Part shown: positions 13,188 through 20,011 of the stretch, one piece after another
How the letters are laid out: every line of letters begins with the position of its first letter
How positions within the stretch are numbered: the first letter of the stretch is position 1
DNA from: Kineosporiaceae bacterium
Lineage (GTDB): Bacteria > Actinomycetota > Actinomycetes > Actinomycetales > Angustibacteraceae
NCBI GenBank assembly: GCA_027345905.1
Contig: DAIETC010000030.1
Location: 1 to 20,011, forward strand
Direction: 5' to 3'
Length of the DNA: 20,011 nt
Made by a program: the position numbers and the translations under genes
The notes under the pieces: model-generated
Told to the model about the DNA's origin: nothing
The model's input: the letters and a program-made list of their open reading frames with translations, nothing else
The model's database searches: none

Positions 13188-14648
13188 CCCGACGCCGACT
13201 TGGATTTCGCCAGCATCTGGGCGCGGACGCTGACCACGTTGACCGACGGGGGCTTACCGGCCCAGCAGAAGGCTTTCCTGCGGCTGGCCCGGCTGGTCGG
13301 GCTGATCGACTCCACGGCGCTGCTGGCCGTACCGAACGACTACACCAAGGACATCCTGGAACAGCGGTTGTTGGCCCAGGTCAGTGACGCCCTGGGCGCC
13401 CAGCTGAACCGTGAGGTCCGCTTGGCCATCACCGTCGACTCCTCGCTGGCCGGGGATCACAGTGACGCGGCGCTCGAAGGCGCTGGCGGCGTCAGCGCCA
13501 CCGAGGAGCCGGGCTCGCTCGCGGCGCCCGCTAGCGCGGGCGTGCCGCTACCGGATGCTTTCGTGCTCGCCTCGGCACCCGAACCGGCCAGGCCCGGTGC
13601 TCGCGGGGCTGCGGAGCCCTCCCGACTAAATCCCAAGTACACGTTCGACACGTTCGTGATCGGCTCAAGCAACCGTTTCGCGCATGCGGCGGCCCTGGCT
13701 GTCGCCGAGGCACCGGCGAAGGCGTACAACCCGCTGTTCGTGTACGGCGAGTCCGGCCTGGGCAAGACCCACCTGCTGCACGCCATCGGTCATTACGCCC
13801 GCAACCTGTTCCCGGGGGTGCGAGTGCGGTACGTCAACTCCGAGGAGTTCACCAACGACTTCATCAACTCCATCCGCGACGACAAGGCGCAGAGCTTCCA
13901 GCGCCGACACCGCGACGTGGACATCCTGCTCATCGACGATGTGCAGTTCCTGCAGAACAAGGTGCAGACCCAGGAGGAGTTCTTCCACACCTTCAACACC
14001 TTGCACAATGCCAACAAGCAGGTGGTGATCACCTCGGACCTGCCCCCCAAGCAGCTGGCGGGTTTCGAGGAGCGCATGCGCAGCCGGTTCGAGTGGGGTC
14101 TGCTGACCGACGTCCAGCCGCCCGACCTGGAGACGCGGATCGCTATCTTGCGCAAGAAGGCCCTCCAGGACCGCATGACCGCCCCGGACGAGGTGCTGGA
14201 GTACATCGCCAGCCGGATCTCCACGAACATCCGCGAGCTCGAGGGCGCGCTGATCCGGGTCACCGCATTCGCCAGCCTGAACCGCCAGCTCGTCGACCTG
14301 CCCCTGGCGGAGATCGTCCTGAAGGACTTGATCTCGAACGAGCACGGCCCAGAGATCACCTCGGTGATCATCATTGGCCAGACCGCTGCGTACTTCGGTC
14401 TGACCATCGACGACCTGTGCGGCAGCTCCCGCTCCCGGGTCCTCGTCAACGCCCGGCAGATCGCGATGTACCTGTGCCGTGAGCTGACCGCCTTGTCGCT
14501 GCCGAAGATCGGTCAGCAGTTCGGAGGCCGTGACCACACCACGGTGATGCACGCCGAACGCAAGATCCGCCAGCTGATGGCCGAGCGGCGCAGCATCTTC
14601 AACCAGGTCACCGAGCTCACCAACCGCATCAAGCAGCAGAGCCGCTAG
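13185..14648 (+). CDS. dnaA: Chromosomal replication initiator protein DnaA
   Basis: This 487-residue initiator binds DnaA boxes at oriC and, with ATP, melts the origin and recruits the helicase. Domain I covers about residues 1-90 and a short Ala/Pro/Ser-rich domain II about 90-145. The AAA+ domain III begins at LNPKYTFDTFVIGSSNRFAHAAA, with Walker A GESGLGKT and Walker B ILLIDDVQFL. Domain IV ends with the FGGRDHTTVMHAERKI signature that reads the box. Domain II is much shorter than in Streptomyces, nearer mycobacterial length. TTG 13185 is used because of the GGGAGGAG at 8 bases; reading further upstream gives sequence unlike DnaA that runs through the DnaA-box cluster. The stop is followed by the oriC spacer. 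Confidence 0.98.
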   Translation: MPDADLDFASIWARTLTTLTDGGLPAQQKAFLRLARLVGLIDSTALLAVPNDYTKDILEQRLLAQVSDALGAQLNREVRLAITVDSSLAGDHSDAALEGAGGVSATEEPGSLAAPASAGVPLPDAFVLASAPEPARPGARGAAEPSRLNPKYTFDTFVIGSSNRFAHAAALAVAEAPAKAYNPLFVYGESGLGKTHLLHAIGHYARNLFPGVRVRYVNSEEFTNDFINSIRDDKAQSFQRRHRDVDILLIDDVQFLQNKVQTQEEFFHTFNTLHNANKQVVITSDLPPKQLAGFEERMRSRFEWGLLTDVQPPDLETRIAILRKKALQDRMTAPDEVLEYIASRISTNIRELEGALIRVTAFASLNRQLVDLPLAEIVLKDLISNEHGPEITSVIIIGQTAAYFGLTIDDLCGSSRSRVLVNARQIAMYLCRELTALSLPKIGQQFGGRDHTTVMHAERKIRQLMAERRSIFNQVTELTNRIKQQSR

Positions 14649-15058
14649 ATCGATGCGCTGCGCATCCCGGGACTGCGGCTCGCTCGTGGCACACACCCTG
14701 GGGACAACCTTGTGGAACATGTGGGGATCGGTGGCGCAGCGCGTCCGCAACCCTGGACGACCACGAGGCACACACACGTCAGGCGCCGTAGCGATGGCCT
14801 CCTCCACAGCCCCTCCACAGGCCTTTGGTGCTGTGACCTGGGGAATCGGGTCGTTGTCCCCAGTGCGCACAGGACCTATGACGATGACGAGAACTCCATG
14901 TTGCTGATCGCCCCGCGAACGAACCACAGGCCGCCTGCTGTGGACGGAGTCGGTCTGCAGGCAGCTGCCGCGCCCTGGCGGTTCCACCGGTTGGCGCAGC
15001 CGGATAGGGTCGTCGCGCGCTGCGAAACGCAGCCGCCCGCTCACCCAGGAAGGTCCGG
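14649..15058. other. oriC: Replication origin oriC (dnaA-dnaN spacer)
   Basis: This is the usual actinobacterial place for oriC. Boxes fitting the pattern YYNTCCACA are at 14800-14808 and 14811-14819 (both +) and 14939-14947 (-). The variant TTGTCCCCA occurs at 14699-14707 (-) and 14854-14862 (+). Weaker sites are at 14711-14719 and 14720-14728 (-). The most AT-rich stretch I see is about 14875-14908, roughly half A/T, between boxes at 14854 and 14939; it is a candidate unwinding element. The spacer is short and carries fewer good boxes than Streptomyces oriC. Confidence 0.85.
14652..14666 (+). terminator. Small hairpin just after dnaA
   Basis: GATGCG-CTG-CGCATC is a perfect 6-bp stem with a 3-base loop, beginning 4 bases after the dnaA stop. 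No T-run follows, so terminator function is a guess. Confidence 0.3.
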
Positions 15059-16195
15059 TTGCCGGTGAAGTTCCGCGTGGATCGAGACGTCCTTGCCGAG
15101 GCAGTGACCTGGGCGGCCCGGGGGCTACCCACCCGCCCACCGGTTCCCGTGCTCGCCGGGGTGCTCCTCGAGGCCGACGCCGGCAGCCTGTGCCTGTCCG
15201 CCTTCGACTACGAGGTCAGCGCCCGGGTCAGTGTCGCCGCGGACGTCCACGAGGCGGGAACCGTGCTGGTCTCGGGCCGGCTGCTGGCCGAGATCGCGCG
15301 CAACCTGCCCCCCCAGCCCGTGGACGTCGTGACCGAGGCGAACAAGGTGTCGCTGACCTGCGGTGCCTCCAGGTTCACGCTGCTCACCATGCCCGTCGAG
15401 GACTACCCGGCGCTGCCCCAGATGCCACAGAGCACGGGCAGCGTGGCCGGAGACGTGTTCACCCTGGCCGTGTCCCAGGTCAGCATCGCGGCCGGGCGCG
15501 ACGACACGCTGCCCATCCTGACCAGCGTCCGGGTCGAGATCGAAGGGTCGACGATCACGATGCTGGCCACCGACCGGTACCGGCTGGCGATGCGCACGCT
15601 GACCTGGAACCCCGACCAGTCAGATGGATCGGTGGTGGCGCTCGTCCCGGCACGCACGCTCAGCGACACCGCTCGGGCGCTGGGGGCCAGCGCCGATGTG
15701 CAGCTCGCGCTGGGCCGCACCGGCGGCGGCGAAGGACTGATCGGTTTCCAGGCCGGTCAGCGGCGTACGACCTCGCGGCTGCTGGACGGGGAGTACCCCA
15801 AGGTCAGCTCGATCTTCCCGTCGGCCCCGCAGCTCTACGCCGTGGTCCAGACGGCGTCCTTGGTCGAGGCCGTCAAGCGCGTCGCCCTGGTTGCCGAGCG
15901 CAATACGCCGGTGCGCCTGCGCTTCACCCCTGACCTGCTGAGCATCGAGGCCGGGCAGGGCGAGGACGCCCAGGCCAGCGAGACGATCGAGGCCACCTTG
16001 AACGGCGAGGAGTTCGAGATCGCCTTCAACCCTCAGTACCTGCTGGAGGGTCTGGCGGCACTGCACCAGCCGTGGGCCAGGCTGGCATTCACCGTGCCCA
16101 CCAAGCCGGCGCTGCTCACGGGCCAGGGCGAGCCGGACGGCGCAGCGCAGGACAGCTTTCAATACGTGCTCATGCCCGTGCGCCTCGCGGGCTGA
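15059..16195 (+). CDS. dnaN: DNA polymerase III beta subunit (sliding clamp)
   Basis: This 378-residue clamp forms the ring that holds the polymerase on DNA. The N-terminus KFRVDRDVLAEAVTWAARGLPTRPPVPVLAGVLL is the actinobacterial pattern. Also visible are FDYEVSARV, ATDRYRLAMRTL and the C-terminal QYVLMPVR, where partner-binding residues lie. TTG 15059 has AGGAAGG (15047-15053) 5 bases upstream. GTG 15065 would give the VKFRV start usual in relatives, but its spacing is 11. The two differ by two residues. gnd follows after 15 bases, so dnaN-gnd-recF-dciA probably form a transcription unit. Confidence 0.97.
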   Translation: MPVKFRVDRDVLAEAVTWAARGLPTRPPVPVLAGVLLEADAGSLCLSAFDYEVSARVSVAADVHEAGTVLVSGRLLAEIARNLPPQPVDVVTEANKVSLTCGASRFTLLTMPVEDYPALPQMPQSTGSVAGDVFTLAVSQVSIAAGRDDTLPILTSVRVEIEGSTITMLATDRYRLAMRTLTWNPDQSDGSVVALVPARTLSDTARALGASADVQLALGRTGGGEGLIGFQAGQRRTTSRLLDGEYPKVSSIFPSAPQLYAVVQTASLVEAVKRVALVAERNTPVRLRFTPDLLSIEAGQGEDAQASETIEATLNGEEFEIAFNPQYLLEGLAALHQPWARLAFTVPTKPALLTGQGEPDGAAQDSFQYVLMPVRLAG

Positions 16196-16210
16196 GCAGG
16201 ACAGGACACC

Positions 16211-17137
16211 ATGCAGCTAGGACTCGTCGGCCTGGGCAAGATGGGCGCCAACATGCGTGAGCGGCTGCGTGCGGCCGATCACCAGGTGGTGGGGTACGAC
16301 CGCAACCGCGAGGTCAGCGACGTGGACGACCTGCGCGCGCTGGTGCAGGCGCTAGCCCACCCTCGGGTCGTCTGGGTGATGGTCCCCTCCGGCGCTGCGA
16401 CCCGTGCCGTGGTGGACGAGCTCACCGACCTGCTCGAGGACGGCGACCTGCTCATCGACGGGGGCAACTCACGCTGGACCGACGACGCCGTGCACGCGGC
16501 GCAGCTGGGCGAGCGCGGGATCGGCTTCCTGGACTGCGGCGTGTCCGGCGGCGTGTGGGGCAAGGACAACGGCTACGGCCTGATGGTGGGGGGCGACCCC
16601 GCTCAGGTCGAGCTCGCGATGGAGATCTTCGACGCCTTGCGCCCACCGGGCCCGCGCGAGGAGGGCTTCGTGCACGCCGGCGCTGTCGGGGCAGGTCACT
16701 ACGCCAAGATGGTGCACAACGGGATCGAGTACGGGTTGATGCAGGCGTACGCCGAGGGGTACGAGCTGCTGGCCGCCAAGGACATCGTCACCGACGTGCA
16801 CGGCGCGTTCAAGGCGTGGACGCGGGGCACGGTCGTGCGCTCGTGGCTGCTGGACCTGCTGGTCAAGGCGCTGGAGGAGGACCCCGGGCTGGAGCAGATC
16901 AGCGGCTGGACGCAGGACTCGGGCGAGGGCCGCTGGACGGTCGAGGAGGCCATCGCCAACGCGGTGCCCATGCCGGTCATCGCCAGCGCCCTGTTCGCCC
17001 GGTTCGCCTCACGCCAGGAGGACTCACCGGCGATGAAGGCCGTCTCGGCCCTGCGGGCCCAGTTCGGTGGCCACCCGACCAAGGCGGCGCAGGCACCCGA
17101 GGCGGGGCCGTCGTCCGGCACCGGTTCGACCGGCTGA
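16211..17137 (+). CDS. gnd: 6-phosphogluconate dehydrogenase, short decarboxylating type
   Basis: This 308-residue enzyme oxidises and decarboxylates 6-phosphogluconate to ribulose 5-phosphate. It is the short type (about 300 residues, against about 470 in E. coli). The nucleotide-binding loop is GLGKMG (residues 8-13). Substrate-binding motifs are DGGNSRW and DCGVSGGVWGKDNGYGLMVGG, and catalytic residues lie in GHYAKMVHNGIEYGLMQAYAEG. At the end of the second strand the protein has YDRN where NADP-using enzymes have FNRS/T; Asp30 suggests NAD preference, which is inference. ATG 16211 has AGGACAGGA upstream. Its place between dnaN and recF is typical of Streptomyces and some mycobacteria. Confidence 0.95.
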   Translation: MQLGLVGLGKMGANMRERLRAADHQVVGYDRNREVSDVDDLRALVQALAHPRVVWVMVPSGAATRAVVDELTDLLEDGDLLIDGGNSRWTDDAVHAAQLGERGIGFLDCGVSGGVWGKDNGYGLMVGGDPAQVELAMEIFDALRPPGPREEGFVHAGAVGAGHYAKMVHNGIEYGLMQAYAEGYELLAAKDIVTDVHGAFKAWTRGTVVRSWLLDLLVKALEEDPGLEQISGWTQDSGEGRWTVEEAIANAVPMPVIASALFARFASRQEDSPAMKAVSALRAQFGGHPTKAAQAPEAGPSSGTGSTG

Positions 17138-17158
17138 GCCCGGCGTCGACCACCCGTC

Positions 17159-18307
17159 GTGCATGTCACCCATCTGTCGCTGACCGACTTTCGCAGCTAC
17201 CGGGGGGCCGAGCTGGCCCTGGAGCCGGGAGCGACCGCACTGGTGGGCCCCAACGGCCAGGGCAAGACCAACCTGGTCGAGGCGCTGAGCTACCTGGCCA
17301 CGCTGAGCAGCCACCGGGTGGCGACCGACGCTCCCCTGGTGCGCCAGGGCGCCGAACGGGCGGTAGTGCGCACGAGCGTCGTGCGCGACGGCCGCGCGAC
17401 GCTGATCGAGGTCGAGATCACGGCCGGCAAGGCCAATCGCGCGCGGATCAACAAGGGGCCGGTGCCGCGGGCCCGAGAGGTCCGCGGGCTGCTGCGCACC
17501 GTGCTGTTCGCCCCCGAGGACCTCTCGCTCGTGAAGGGCGAACCCGGTGAACGTCGCCGGTTCCTGGACGACCTGCTCAGTGCCCGTTCGCCGCGGTTCT
17601 TCGCCGTTCGCGCCGACTATGAGCGGGTGCTTCGCCAGCGCACCGCGCTGCTGAAGTCGGCAGGGTCCCAGATCCGCCGCGGGCACGGCGACGTGCGAAC
17701 CTTGGACGTGTGGGACGCGCACCTGGCCACGACCGGCGCCGAGCTGCTGGCCGGCCGGCTGCACCTGGTGCGGGACCTGCGTGAACCGGTCGCGACGGCG
17801 TACGCGCAGGTCAGCGAGGGGCCGCGCGCGGCGGCGACCTCCTACCGCAGCGCGCTCGGTGACGACCTCGAGGAGCAGGCGCTGGCGGCCGGCACCGGCG
17901 CCAGGGACCTGCTGCGCGGGCTACTGCTGGACGCGATGAGCCGGATGCGCAGCCAGGAGCTCGACCGGGGGGTGTGTCTGGTCGGCCCACACCGGGACGA
18001 GCTCGTGCTCGGCCTCGGCGAGCTGCCGGCCAAGGGCTACGCAAGCCACGGGGAGTCATGGTCGTACGCACTGGCGCTGCGCCTGGCCTCGTTCGAGCTG
18101 CTGCGCCAAGAGGGTGGCGGCGACCCCGTACTCGTGCTGGACGACGTGTTCGCCGAGCTCGACACCGGACGACGAGAACGCCTGGCCGCCGTGGTCGCCG
18201 GCGCTGAGCAGGTCCTGGTGACCGCGGCGGTCGAGCAGGACGTGCCGCGCTCGCTCAGCGGATCTCGGGTCGACGTCCGCGAGGGTCAGCTCACCCGTGT
18301 GCCCTGA
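17159..18307 (+). CDS. recF: DNA replication and repair protein RecF
   Basis: This 382-residue SMC-like ATPase helps load RecA on gapped DNA with RecO and RecR. The start GTG 17159 gives VHVTHLSLTDFRSYRGAEL, the family N-terminus, although no strong ribosome binding site is present. Walker A is GPNGQGKTN (residues 30-38). The RecF stretch LVKGEPGERRRFLDDLL is present, and Walker B is LVLDDVFAELD (about 323-333). Length is normal. The end overlaps the dciA start by 11 bases. Confidence 0.97.
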   Translation: MHVTHLSLTDFRSYRGAELALEPGATALVGPNGQGKTNLVEALSYLATLSSHRVATDAPLVRQGAERAVVRTSVVRDGRATLIEVEITAGKANRARINKGPVPRAREVRGLLRTVLFAPEDLSLVKGEPGERRRFLDDLLSARSPRFFAVRADYERVLRQRTALLKSAGSQIRRGHGDVRTLDVWDAHLATTGAELLAGRLHLVRDLREPVATAYAQVSEGPRAAATSYRSALGDDLEEQALAAGTGARDLLRGLLLDAMSRMRSQELDRGVCLVGPHRDELVLGLGELPAKGYASHGESWSYALALRLASFELLRQEGGGDPVLVLDDVFAELDTGRRERLAAVVAGAEQVLVTAAVEQDVPRSLSGSRVDVREGQLTRVP

Positions 18308-18836
18308 TCTGCCGGCGGAAGACGCGGGTGACGACGAACCGGCGCGGGCCGAGCAGGCCGCCCGATCGGCCCTGCTGCGGGCCCGCGCCATTGCGCTGGG
18401 ACGCGGCCTTCGCCCGGGGTCCCTGGTGCGCCGTCGCCCGCCCACCCCGGCGGTTCAGGCCTCCGGTGCCGCACCGGACGACCGTGACCCGCAGGCGCTC
18501 GGAACCGGTCTGCAGCGCCTGGTCAGTGAGCGCGGCTGGTCGGTGGATGTCGCGGTAGGGGGGGTTCTGGGCCGCTGGGCGAGCGTGGTCGGCTTTGATC
18601 TGGCCGCCCACTGCGAACCGGTGAGCTTCACTGATGGCGTGCTCGTCGTCCGGGCGGACTCCACGGCTTGGGCCACCCAGGTTCGGTTGTTGGCGCCCAC
18701 CCTGCTGCGCCGGCTGGACGAGGAGGTGGGCGCCGGGGTGGTCCAGCAGGTGCAGGTGCGCGGCCCGGCATCGCCGTCCTGGCGTCGTGGCGCCCGCCGG
18801 GTCAGCGGCCGCGGGCCCCGCGATACCTACGGCTGA
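18297..18836 (+). CDS. dciA: DciA family (DUF721) helicase-associated protein
   Basis: This 179-residue protein belongs to the DUF721/DciA family, which interacts with the replicative helicase DnaB in bacteria lacking DnaC or DnaI. The N-terminal part is Arg/Ala-rich and polar (about residues 1-65). The conserved domain runs from about 68 (LQRLVSERGWSVDVAVGGVLGRWASVVG) through FTDGVLVVRADSTAWATQVRLLAPTLLRRL to about 150. The C-terminal tail is basic. GTG 18297 overlaps recF by 11 bases; the exact start is moderately sure. It corresponds to Rv0004 in M. tuberculosis. Confidence 0.92.
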   Translation: MCPDLPAEDAGDDEPARAEQAARSALLRARAIALGRGLRPGSLVRRRPPTPAVQASGAAPDDRDPQALGTGLQRLVSERGWSVDVAVGGVLGRWASVVGFDLAAHCEPVSFTDGVLVVRADSTAWATQVRLLAPTLLRRLDEEVGAGVVQQVQVRGPASPSWRRGARRVSGRGPRDTYG

Positions 18837-18846
18837 GCCCGGATCG

Positions 18847-18867
18847 ACGGCCCGCGCGCGCGGCCGT
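18847..18867 (+). terminator. GC hairpin after dciA
   Basis: ACGGCC (18847-18852) pairs with GGCCGT (18862-18867) around a 9-base CG loop, 10 bases past the dciA stop. No T-run follows. Confidence 0.35.
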
Positions 18868-18890
18868 GCGCCGCCAACCCGGCGCTGTTC

Positions 18891-18942
18891 GGCCGCAGGG
18901 TGCCCCAGTGACCTCTCCAGGTGGCCGCAGGGTGCCCCAGTG
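18891..18942 (+). repeat. 20-bp direct repeat upstream of gyrB
   Basis: GGCCGCAGGGTGCCCCAGTG occurs at 18891-18910 and again, identical, at 18923-18942, with a 32-bp period. Confidence 0.9.
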
Positions 18943-19011
18943 GCCGCGCGCTCGGGCAGTGGGGGGACCCAGTGCCAGGATGGGGTCGGGTCAATAGCGC
19001 GAACGGATGAG

Positions 19012-19044
19012 TTTTCCACGCCGTTGTGCACAGGCTGTGGATAG
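19012..19044. promoter_or_regulatory. DnaA-box-like cluster upstream of gyrB
   Basis: CTATCCACA (19036-19044, - strand) is one base from the classic TTATCCACA. TTGTGCACA (19024-19032, + strand) is one base from TTGTCCACA. TTTTCCACG (19012-19020) is weaker. The three lie at 12-base steps, as in the dnaA promoter cluster. Confidence 0.55.
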
Positions 19045-19243
19045 CTGGCTGGACGGCTGTGGGCTCATGCCGGATAGCCGGCTCGTGCCTGCGGCCGGTG
19101 TGGGGGGACTGCTGCCGGGCCCCTGCGAGAGTCCTGGGCCCCTCCAGGAGCCTCTGCGGCCGTCCGAGCCGCAGCCAAACCGATACACTGGCGGCACCCG
19201 CGTGCCCGACGTGCCGCGCCCAGGTGGCGGCGAGCCGGTTTCG

Positions 19244-19288
19244 AACCCGACGGCTGCCAACCGGACGGCTGTGAACTCGACGGCCATG
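19244..19288 (+). repeat. 15-bp imperfect tandem repeat in the gyrB leader
   Basis: Three units at 19244-19258, 19259-19273 and 19274-19288 share the pattern AACnnGACGGC. The last unit ends 5 bases before the GAGGAG ribosome binding site of gyrB. Confidence 0.75.
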
Positions 19289-19310
19289 ACCAAGAGGAGA
19301 TCACGCCCCC

Positions 19311-20011
19311 GTGCCAGAGCCCAGCGAGCCCCCTGCGCACGGCGGTACCAGTGATCGCGAGGATCTCGTGCCCCTTGACCAGGCGAGGACGGCCAGCTCG
19401 GGCGTGCCCAGCATCGCCGACGCCCCGGCGTACGACGCCAGCGCGATCCAGGTGCTGGAAGGCCTGGAGGCGGTGCGTAAGCGGCCCGGCATGTACATCG
19501 GGTCGACCGGGTCGCGGGGGCTGCACCACCTGGTCACCGAGGTGGTCGACAACTCGGTCGACGAGGCGCTCGGCGGGCACGCCACCCGCATCGACGTCAC
19601 GCTGCTCGCCGACGGCGGGGTGCGAGTGGTCGATGACGGCCGCGGCATCCCGACCGACCTGATGCCCGGTGAGAACCGGCCGGCGGTCGAGGTGGTCCTG
19701 ACCGTCCTGCACGCCGGGGGCAAGTTCGGCGGTGGCGGCTACGCGGTGTCCGGCGGGTTGCACGGTGTCGGCGTGTCCGTGGTCAACGCGCTGTCGTCCC
19801 GGCTGGACGTCGAGGTGCACCAGCGCGGTCACGTGTGGCGCCAGAGCTACGCGGACGGCGTCCCGCAGGCACCGCTTGAGCAGGGCGAGCCCAGCGAGCG
19901 CACCGGCACCACCGTGACCTTCTGGCCCAACGCGGACATCTTCGAGACCGTCGAGTTCGACTTCGAGACGTTACGTGCCCGGTTCCAGCAGATGGCGTTC
20001 TTGAACAAGGG
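19311..20011 (+). CDS. gyrB: DNA gyrase subunit B (3' end outside window)
   Basis: The first 233 codons of gyrB are present. GyrB supplies ATP hydrolysis for negative supercoiling by the GyrA2B2 complex. After a polar N-terminal extension of about 45 residues the GHKL ATPase domain starts at AIQVLEGLEAVRKRPGMYIGSTG. The Mg/ATP-binding Asn is in EVVDNSVDEA, followed by VVDDGRGIP and the ATP lid GGGYAVSGGLHGVGVSVVNALS. GTG 19311 has GAGGAG 11 bases upstream, a little far; GTG 19368 with AGGA nearby is an alternative. gyrA usually follows but is out of view. Confidence 0.97.
   Translation, partial: MPEPSEPPAHGGTSDREDLVPLDQARTASSGVPSIADAPAYDASAIQVLEGLEAVRKRPGMYIGSTGSRGLHHLVTEVVDNSVDEALGGHATRIDVTLLADGGVRVVDDGRGIPTDLMPGENRPAVEVVLTVLHAGGKFGGGGYAVSGGLHGVGVSVVNALSSRLDVEVHQRGHVWRQSYADGVPQAPLEQGEPSERTGTTVTFWPNADIFETVEFDFETLRARFQQMAFLNK

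Larger units (their letters stand above)
18837..19310. promoter_or_regulatory. dciA-gyrB spacer with gyrB leader
   Basis: This 474-bp spacer contains, in order, a GC-rich hairpin after dciA, two exact copies of a 20-bp repeat, a DnaA-box-like cluster (19012-19044), a possible -10 TACACT (19184-19189) and a 15-bp tandem repeat ending just before the gyrB ribosome binding site (GAGGAG, 19294-19299). No convincing -35 element or other gene is visible. One reading frame (19007-19354) is open but looks like a shadow. Confidence 0.6.

Noticed and set aside
14653..14907. 84-codon frame inside oriC
   Set aside because: It overlaps the DnaA boxes, has no ribosome binding site and its product is not recognisable.
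13665..15140. Antisense frame of 491 codons across dnaA and oriC
   Set aside because: It crosses the origin and the dnaA coding sequence and contains no domain; a high-GC artefact.
19007..19354. 115-codon frame across the gyrB leader into gyrB
   Set aside because: It starts inside the DnaA-box cluster with no ribosome site and overlaps gyrB by 44 bases. The N-x-T-A repeats are noted as a finding, but coding is not supported.

Overview
The window is the chromosomal origin locus of a high-GC Actinomycetota bacterium. Two things point there: very GC-rich coding sequence with many GTG starts, and a gene order that matches the Streptomyces/Mycobacterium origin region. That order is pseudokinase, sigM, anti-sigma, trxB, trxA, cwlM-like, GNAT, parB, parA, rsmG, jag, yidC, yidD, rnpA, rpmH, dnaA, oriC, dnaN, gnd, recF, dciA, gyrB. 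The gnd gene between dnaN and recF is the Streptomyces-type arrangement. I cannot name a genus from the sequence alone.

Left arm (1-6543, + strand): the 3' part of an NlpC/P60 peptidoglycan hydrolase, then a membrane pseudokinase, an ECF sigma factor and its zinc-type anti-sigma factor, joined by GTGA overlaps. Thioredoxin reductase, thioredoxin and a cytoplasmic CwlM-like amidase-fold protein follow. This is an envelope-stress, redox and peptidoglycan-control block. Middle (6563-12829, - strand): a tightly packed ten-gene run leading away from the origin, in transcription order rpmH, rnpA, yidD, yidC, jag, rsmG, parA, parB, an unnamed small membrane protein and a GNAT protein. It couples ribosome/RNase P biogenesis, membrane protein insertion and chromosome segregation. 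Two parS sites lie in it, one inside parB and one covering the rsmG start codon.

Right arm (13185-20011, + strand): dnaA, a roughly 410-bp dnaA-dnaN spacer with clustered DnaA boxes (oriC), then dnaN, gnd, recF, dciA and the 5' part of gyrB. DnaA-box-like sites also occur in the rpmH/dnaA spacer and the dciA/gyrB spacer, and almost the same inverted box pair is present upstream of both dnaA and gyrB.

I see no mobile element, CRISPR array, tRNA or rRNA, and no clear sign of a novel multi-gene system. The less expected items are a small translationally coupled membrane-protein gene between parB and the GNAT gene, parS placement over the rsmG start, repeated elements in the gyrB leader, short in-frame tandem repeats in sigM, parA and jag, and a strong palindrome that puts the pseudokinase start codon in doubt.
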